NCBI GenBank assembly: GCA_024276455.1
Contig: JAJRXE010000344.1
Span: forward strand, 1 to 10,024
DNA: 10,024 nt
Source of the DNA: Calditrichota bacterium
GTDB taxonomy: Bacteria; Calditrichota; Calditrichia; RBG-13-44-9
Reading direction: 5' to 3'
The position numbers were made by a program, and so were the translations under genes. Below are positions 6,222 to 10,024 of the stretch, in pieces; the stretch's first letter is position 1, and every line of letters begins with the position of its first letter. The notes under the pieces were generated by a model. It made no database searches and had not been told where the DNA came from. It saw nothing but the letters and a program-made list of their open reading frames with translations.

Positions 6222-6599
6222 ATGATGAAGGTTGTGTTTGTCGGATTGGGGGGCTTTCTGGGTTCCGTGGCGCGTTACCTGGTTAGCGGTTGGGTGTACC
6301 GGTTGTTTGGAAAGCCCGGGTTCCCTTACGGAACCCTGGCCGTGAATGTCCTGGGGTGCCTCTTAATCGGATTTCTCAGCGGAGTTGCCGAAAGTCGCCA
6401 GATGTTTTCGCCTGAAGCGCGCTTATTTGTGTTTCTCGGTTTTTTGGGCGGATTCACCACTTTCTCCACGTTTGGCTACGAGGTGTTCATCTTCTCGCAC
6501 GACGGACAAATATTTGCTTCGCTGACCAACGTTTTTTTGCACCTAATTCTGGGAGTGGGAGCCGTGTGGGTGGGCTATCTTTTGTCGAGATTATTTTAG
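6222..6599 (+). CDS. crcB: Fluoride channel CrcB/Fluc
   Basis: CrcB (Fluc) is a small inner-membrane channel that works as an antiparallel dimer and lets fluoride leave the cell. The 125-residue protein has the family's usual length and four membrane helices. It shows GGFLGSVARY at 10-19, GTLAVNVLGC at 37-46 with the conserved Asn42, and GFLGGFTTFSTF at 73-84, which contains the pore Phe residues and the central sodium-site Thr/Ser. Two ATG codons are adjacent (6222 and 6225). GGGAG at 6208-6212 is 9 bases from the first. A fluoride riboswitch directly upstream confirms the assignment and indicates induction by fluoride. The DUF190 gene begins 12 bases after the stop and is probably cotranscribed. 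Confidence 0.96.
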   Translation: MMKVVFVGLGGFLGSVARYLVSGWVYRLFGKPGFPYGTLAVNVLGCLLIGFLSGVAESRQMFSPEARLFVFLGFLGGFTTFSTFGYEVFIFSHDGQIFASLTNVFLHLILGVGAVWVGYLLSRLF

Positions 6600-6611
6600 G
6601 AGAATTGGAAT

Positions 6612-6950
6612 ATGATTTTGCCGGAAAAAGGTCATTTATTGCGCATTTTTATTGGCGAAAGCGACAAATACGAGGGGATGCCGCTTTACGAGTGGATTGT
6701 GCACAAAGCCCGGGAACATTGTCTGGCCGGAGCCACAGTTCTGCGGGGCCTGGAGGGGTTTGGCGCCCACAGCCGAATCCACACCACCAAGCTGCTGCGG
6801 CTTTCCGAGGACCTGCCCATCGTCATTGAAATTGTGGACACCCTGGAAAAAATCGAGAAATTTATTCCGGTAATCGACGGAGCCATTACCGAAGGTCTGG
6901 CGACCCTGGAACGGGTGGAAATCCGTTTCTACCGCAGCGGGAAAAAGTAG
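6612..6950 (+). CDS. DUF190 family protein (PII-like fold)
   Basis: The 112-residue protein matches the DUF190 family: LLRIFIGESDKYEGMPLYEW at 9-28, GATVLRGLEGFGAHSRIHTT at 40-59, and LPIVIEIVDTLEKIEKFIP at 68-86. Family members are small soluble proteins related to PII signalling proteins. They are often found beside crcB, but the biochemical role is unproven. Its Shine-Dalgarno (AGGAG, 6598-6602) overlaps the crcB stop and lies 9 bases before the ATG, so it should be translated with crcB under the same fluoride control. An allosteric or accessory role in fluoride handling is an inference from context only. The following hairpin at 6990-7025 probably ends the transcript, although its T tract faces the other way. 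Confidence 0.92.
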   Translation: MILPEKGHLLRIFIGESDKYEGMPLYEWIVHKAREHCLAGATVLRGLEGFGAHSRIHTTKLLRLSEDLPIVIEIVDTLEKIEKFIPVIDGAITEGLATLERVEIRFYRSGKK

Positions 6951-6981
6951 AACCCCAATTTTAGGCGAGAAGGCGGGCAAT

Positions 6982-7025
6982 AAAGAAAACCCGGTTCCTT
7001 CGAATCCCCTGCCGAAGGAACCGGG
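6982..7025 (-). terminator. Strong intrinsic terminator of the propeller gene
   Basis: A perfect 13-bp stem (6990-7002 with 7013-7025, 10-base loop) is followed on the minus strand by TTTTCTTTA. It ends transcription of the gene whose stop is at 7062. The stem is strong enough to affect plus-strand transcripts from crcB-DUF190 too, but no T run follows on that side. Confidence 0.85.
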
Positions 7026-7061
7026 CGGGTAGTAATGGTGTATTACGACCTACACCTCGTT

Positions 7062-9266
7062 TTATTTAAGCAACAGCATCTTTCTGGTTTCCTGAAATTG
7101 CGGAGTTTTCATCCGGTAAAGGTAGCAGCCGCTGGGTAAATTGGCGGCGTCAAAAGTAATTCGGTGCAGACCGGCGCTCTGGCGGCCTTTGACCAGCGTG
7201 CGAATTTTCTCCCCCAACAGATTGTAAACGGTGATTTCCACTTCCGTGGTAGTCGGAAGCTGGTAGGAGATTTGCGTCACCGGATTGAACGGATTGGGGA
7301 AGTTGGGGTGCAAAATAAAATTCCCCGAAAGCGGCGGTTTGCGGGACTCTTCCAGACCGGTAAACCCGCTTTCGTTGTAAACAAAGACCCCGGAGTTGCG
7401 GTTCAACACCCAGACGTCGTTGGTGGCGGGATCGACGGCAATCTTCACAATGGAATTGTTATCCAGGGGGGAGTTCTCGCGGTTGAAAATTGTCCATTGA
7501 AAGAGAGTGTCTATTTTAACCAGGCCTCCCCGGTTTGTTCCTACCCAGAGGTTCCCCAGGGTGTCCACCGCCAGAGCCGTGACGTACTCATCCGGTAACG
7601 GGGAGTTGTCCGGTGTGTACTGGGTCCAGGTGTCGTTGCGGTACCGAACCAGTCCGCCCCTCCAGCCGTAAATATCGTCGGGCTTTCCACCAAACCAGAG
7701 GTCTAATCCCCACCTGACCACGGAAGTCGCCTCTTTAATGGGTGCCTGGGACCAGTAATTTACAAAATTTGATCCGTCGTAGGCGTAAATGCTGTGATCG
7801 GCAAACCACATGATCCCTGCAGCGTCTCGAACAAACTGGTTGAATCCCCAGGGGTAAGCGGGGTGTTCGTTGGCAAAACGATGCCAGAGCGAATCGAGGT
7901 AGATGATGCCGTCGTAATCGGCTCCGTCCACACTGACCCACAGGGTGCCGTACACCTTTCCGTCGGGCGTTTTGTTGGTTTCCCACTGGATTCCGGTAAT
8001 CAGGGGATTGGTAATGCCCAGGCTGTCGTCGTTGAGAAGAGTAATGTCCTCACCCGAAATCCGGGTTAAACTGACATTGAGATTGTCCGCACACCAGATG
8101 TTCCCGAAAGCATCGACGGCCAGAAAGGTGGTGGGGTTGTACAGACTGTAGTAGTCGCCGTTGGTGTAGTCGTACTGTTTTATTTTCTGGTTGTTCTCGT
8201 CCAGAATGTCGATTCCCCGATTGGCGATATATTTTTTACCGCCACTGATGACAATGTTTTGCACTTCGTTGCTGTGAATGGGAGAGCGGTTCAGGTTGTG
8301 AATGTCGGAGAAATTGTAGGTCCATTCCTCCGGGTGTTCGCCCACCACAAAACCCTGATAGGGCCAGGCGACTCCCAAACCGACTTTGTCGCCCGCATAC
8401 AGGGTGGTTAAATAGTTCAACGGATTGCCGTCCTGGTTGGGAATGAGATTCCAGGTGTTGTCCCGGTGCAGCACGGAAAATCCGTTTTGTCCATGGTTGA
8501 AATAGATGTCTCCATTGCCGGTCACGGTCATTTCGAAAATGTTGTTGCTGGGCATGGGGGTATTGCTGGCGGTGAAGTGTTCCCAGCCGGTTGTGCGGCT
8601 GGCCCAGTAGCCATTGTCGGCGGTTGCGACCAGGGGATTGTTGTCGAAGTCGAATCCGACGGCGGAAATGTAGCCAGTCCCGGAATATTGGTAGTTCGAA
8701 AATTGGTTGGCATGGTTGAGAAATTTGACCTGATTGTTTACCGCAAACAAAATTCCGGCGTAGGGGTAGGCGTAAATGGCCGCCGTTTCGCTTAAAGAAT
8801 TGCCTTCGTCATCGGTACGGTAGTGGGTCCAGTTGGTGCCATCGAAAAAAGTGAGGGCGGAATCGGTGACCACCCAGACCCCCTGGCCGATTTCATAATC
8901 GAGGAGTCGGATGTGATTGCTCAGAATCTCGGAATTAGTCGTGTCGTAGTTGGTGAAATGGGTGCCGTCGAAAACACTCAATCCGTAGTCGGTGGCCAGG
9001 TAAAGCTTCCCGTTTTCGTCAAGGGTGAGTTTCTGAATGTGATTGCTGGGAATGTTCGAGTTGCCCCGGTTGTAAATCCGGATGACGCCGGTGGTTTCCT
9101 GAAACTTTACCAACCCGCCTTCGGTGCCAATCCACCAGAACTCGCCGTCGTATTCAATGGCTTTCACTTCGTTGGTGTAGGAGAAGTTCAACCAGGAAAC
9201 CTGAGCCGGCAGGTGGGTCTGGAAAATAAAAAAAATCACAAAGAAAAGTAGAAAAATCCGTTTCAT
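7062..9266 (-). CDS. Secreted beta-propeller protein with T9SS C-terminal sorting domain
   Basis: The 734-residue protein has a Sec signal peptide (MKRIF, hydrophobic core, likely cut after LPAQ near residue 22). Its long middle is built of repeats like those of two-component-regulator propellers: WWIGTEGGLVKF at 44-55, LYLATDYGLSVFDG at 88-101, VWVVTDSALTFFDG at 130-143, and later LWVGTNRGGLVKID and VWVLNRNSGVFVYN. The last 83 residues (652-734) form a type A T9SS sorting domain: HPNFPNPFNPVTQISYQLP, then VYNLLGEKIRTLV, then a LPSGCYLYRMK strand and a basic end. It lacks the transmembrane helix and histidine kinase that follow such propellers in hybrid sensors, so it is a stand-alone exported protein. 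Its ligand or substrate is unknown. GAGG lies 8 bases before the ATG. It is a single-gene unit with its own terminator. Confidence 0.9.
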   Translation of the reverse strand: MKRIFLLFFVIFFIFQTHLPAQVSWLNFSYTNEVKAIEYDGEFWWIGTEGGLVKFQETTGVIRIYNRGNSNIPSNHIQKLTLDENGKLYLATDYGLSVFDGTHFTNYDTTNSEILSNHIRLLDYEIGQGVWVVTDSALTFFDGTNWTHYRTDDEGNSLSETAAIYAYPYAGILFAVNNQVKFLNHANQFSNYQYSGTGYISAVGFDFDNNPLVATADNGYWASRTTGWEHFTASNTPMPSNNIFEMTVTGNGDIYFNHGQNGFSVLHRDNTWNLIPNQDGNPLNYLTTLYAGDKVGLGVAWPYQGFVVGEHPEEWTYNFSDIHNLNRSPIHSNEVQNIVISGGKKYIANRGIDILDENNQKIKQYDYTNGDYYSLYNPTTFLAVDAFGNIWCADNLNVSLTRISGEDITLLNDDSLGITNPLITGIQWETNKTPDGKVYGTLWVSVDGADYDGIIYLDSLWHRFANEHPAYPWGFNQFVRDAAGIMWFADHSIYAYDGSNFVNYWSQAPIKEATSVVRWGLDLWFGGKPDDIYGWRGGLVRYRNDTWTQYTPDNSPLPDEYVTALAVDTLGNLWVGTNRGGLVKIDTLFQWTIFNRENSPLDNNSIVKIAVDPATNDVWVLNRNSGVFVYNESGFTGLEESRKPPLSGNFILHPNFPNPFNPVTQISYQLPTTTEVEITVYNLLGEKIRTLVKGRQSAGLHRITFDAANLPSGCYLYRMKTPQFQETRKMLLLK

Positions 9267-9634
9267 TGTTAAGTCCTCTTTTTTAGTTGGTAAAATATTT
9301 CCTTTCCGTTGAGGTCGGGATTTTAGGCAGCGCGATGTTGGAATAGCTCAGGGAGGAAAACAGGAAGTTCGGCAAATCTTCCCTAAATGAATCGAATCAA
9401 AAAACGAACAATACGGCAATTGCATCATAAACTTTGAGCCATTTGTAAAAAGAAAGGTGACGGGCTGATCGTCATCCTTCCGATGGTTTATTTATTTCAA
9501 TTCCAGAGCCTTTCTGGATTCTGTCATTATTTTTTATCGGTTGGGAAGATGCAATTCTTTAACTGAGAGACAAAAATGGGTTCCGGAGTAAGGGTCGTCT
9601 TTTACCCGGACGGTTATTTTTTTAAAACATTCGG

Positions 9635-9646
9635 CAATAATTATTG
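9635..9646. repeat. 12-base perfect palindrome CAATAATTATTG
   Basis: The palindrome overlaps the -35 element of the candidate promoter at 9644-9672. It has no loop, so it is more likely a dimeric repressor or activator site than a hairpin. AT-rich chance occurrence is possible. Confidence 0.3.
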
Positions 9647-9672
9647 ATTTTTTTCCAATGTTTTTCTATTTT
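9644..9672 (+). promoter_or_regulatory. Candidate sigma-70-like promoter for the HdrC-like gene
   Basis: TTGATT (9644-9649) is followed after 17 bases by TATTTT (9667-9672). The predicted start near 9679 would leave about 20 leader bases. Each element matches consensus at four of six positions, in an AT-rich stretch, so support is modest. Confidence 0.35.
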
Positions 9673-9698
9673 TAAAAGTAATAAGGGTCACGAGAAAA

Positions 9699-10024
9699 AT
9701 GAAAACCGTCAATTACCAATTTCGGGAGCGTTTAAATCGGATTTTAGGCGGTTTCTCCCACAACTATTGCTACCAGTGCGGTGCCTGCGTGCCGGATTGT
9801 CCGGCCCATCGCTACCTTCCGGCGTTTAGTCCCCGTACGATTATCCTGAAAGCCCTTTACGGAATGGAAGAAGAACTTACCGGTCCGGGTTCCGTCATCT
9901 GGAACTGCACCAATTGTTTTAATTGTTACGAACGTTGTCCTCAGGCGGTGCGTCCCATTGAAGTGATCGTGGCTTTGAAAAATATTTCCCGTGAGAAAGG
10001 AACCGCGCCACCCGCGATTGCTCA
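9699..10024 (+). CDS. HdrC-like protein with two [4Fe-4S] clusters (3'-truncated by window edge)
   Basis: The 108 visible residues carry two CxxCxxCxxxCP cluster motifs: Cys24-Cys27-Cys30-Cys34 (CYQCGACVPDCP) and Cys70-Cys73-Cys76-Cys80 (CTNCFNCYERCP). They are separated by the roughly 35-residue helical spacer and followed by RPIEVIVALKNISREKG, the pattern of heterodisulfide reductase subunit C. HdrC passes electrons between HdrB/HdrA or a membrane partner and other redox modules. In bacteria such subunits serve Hdr-like, Qmo-like or flavin-based electron-bifurcating complexes. The visible part starts at the N-terminus, so whether it is a stand-alone HdrC or a longer fusion cannot be told. 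The ribosome binding site is weak (AAGGG about 10 bases upstream, or GAG close to the ATG). Genes of its complex are expected downstream, outside the window. Confidence 0.85.
   Translation, partial: MKTVNYQFRERLNRILGGFSHNYCYQCGACVPDCPAHRYLPAFSPRTIILKALYGMEEELTGPGSVIWNCTNCFNCYERCPQAVRPIEVIVALKNISREKGTAPPAIA

Larger units (their letters stand above)
9267..9698. other. AT-rich divergent intergenic region
   Basis: The 432 bases separate the propeller gene from the HdrC-like gene. No open frame here has a credible ribosome binding site. I could not identify a convincing promoter for the propeller gene. On the right side there is a palindrome and a plausible promoter for the HdrC-like gene. Confidence 0.5.

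Noticed and set aside
6077..6286. Plus-strand 69-codon open frame spanning the riboswitch
   Set aside because: It translates the riboswitch RNA and the start of crcB in the wrong frame. The RNA structure explains the sequence.
8466..9251. Long plus-strand open frames opposite the propeller gene
   Set aside because: They are antisense shadows of a clearly coding, repeat-containing gene. Their His/Gly/Val-rich products lack domains or start signals.
9341..9420. Possible small RNA or tRNA-like stretch near GGAATAGCTCAGGGAGG
   Set aside because: The GCTCA segment recalls a tRNA D-arm start, but no acceptor stem, anticodon arm or TTCGA loop can be placed around it.

Overview
The window looks like chromosomal DNA from a Gram-negative-type bacterium of the FCB (Fibrobacteres-Chlorobi-Bacteroidetes) assemblage. 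The main clues are a long exported protein ending in a type IX secretion (T9SS) sorting domain with the 'NFPNPFNP' signature, two lipoproteins with clear lipoboxes, and a mevalonate-pathway operon, which is uncommon in Gram-negative bacteria. This combination would fit Calditrichota, KSB1-like or Ignavibacteria-like lineages. The assignment is an inference and cannot be settled from 10 kb.

Left part (1-3660, minus strand): a mevalonate operon read right to left. It holds mvaD (diphosphomevalonate decarboxylase), a phosphomevalonate kinase gene joined to it by an ATGA stop/start overlap, then, after a 126-base gap with a small terminator-like hairpin, a class II HMG-CoA reductase gene whose 3' end leaves the window. 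Together they cover reduction of HMG-CoA to mevalonate and the last two steps to isopentenyl diphosphate. Mevalonate kinase and HMG-CoA synthase are not in the window. The operon's promoter lies at about 3630-3658. Its -10 element overlaps that of an opposing promoter for the next gene.

Middle part (3660-5880): a small lipoprotein with two copies of one beta-rich domain, a DoxX-type membrane protein, and, facing them across a terminator, a lipoprotein with an Asp/His-rich, calcium-loop-like tail. That last gene has a textbook sigma-54 (-24/-12) promoter with overlapping palindromes just upstream.

Right-middle (5880-7025, plus strand): a fluoride-resistance unit consisting of a fluoride (crcB-type) riboswitch, the CrcB/Fluc fluoride channel, and a DUF190 protein whose ribosome binding site overlaps the crcB stop. 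The riboswitch's 3' pseudoknot strand can also pair with the crcB Shine-Dalgarno, which suggests translational control.

Right part (7025-10024): a 734-residue secreted beta-propeller protein with a T9SS sorting domain (minus strand), a 432-base AT-rich divergent intergenic region, and the start of a two-[4Fe-4S] HdrC-like protein (plus strand) that runs off the window. I found no CRISPR array, insertion sequence, tRNA or rRNA. The least routine features are the control elements: the riboswitch, the sigma-54 promoter and the mirrored divergent promoters.
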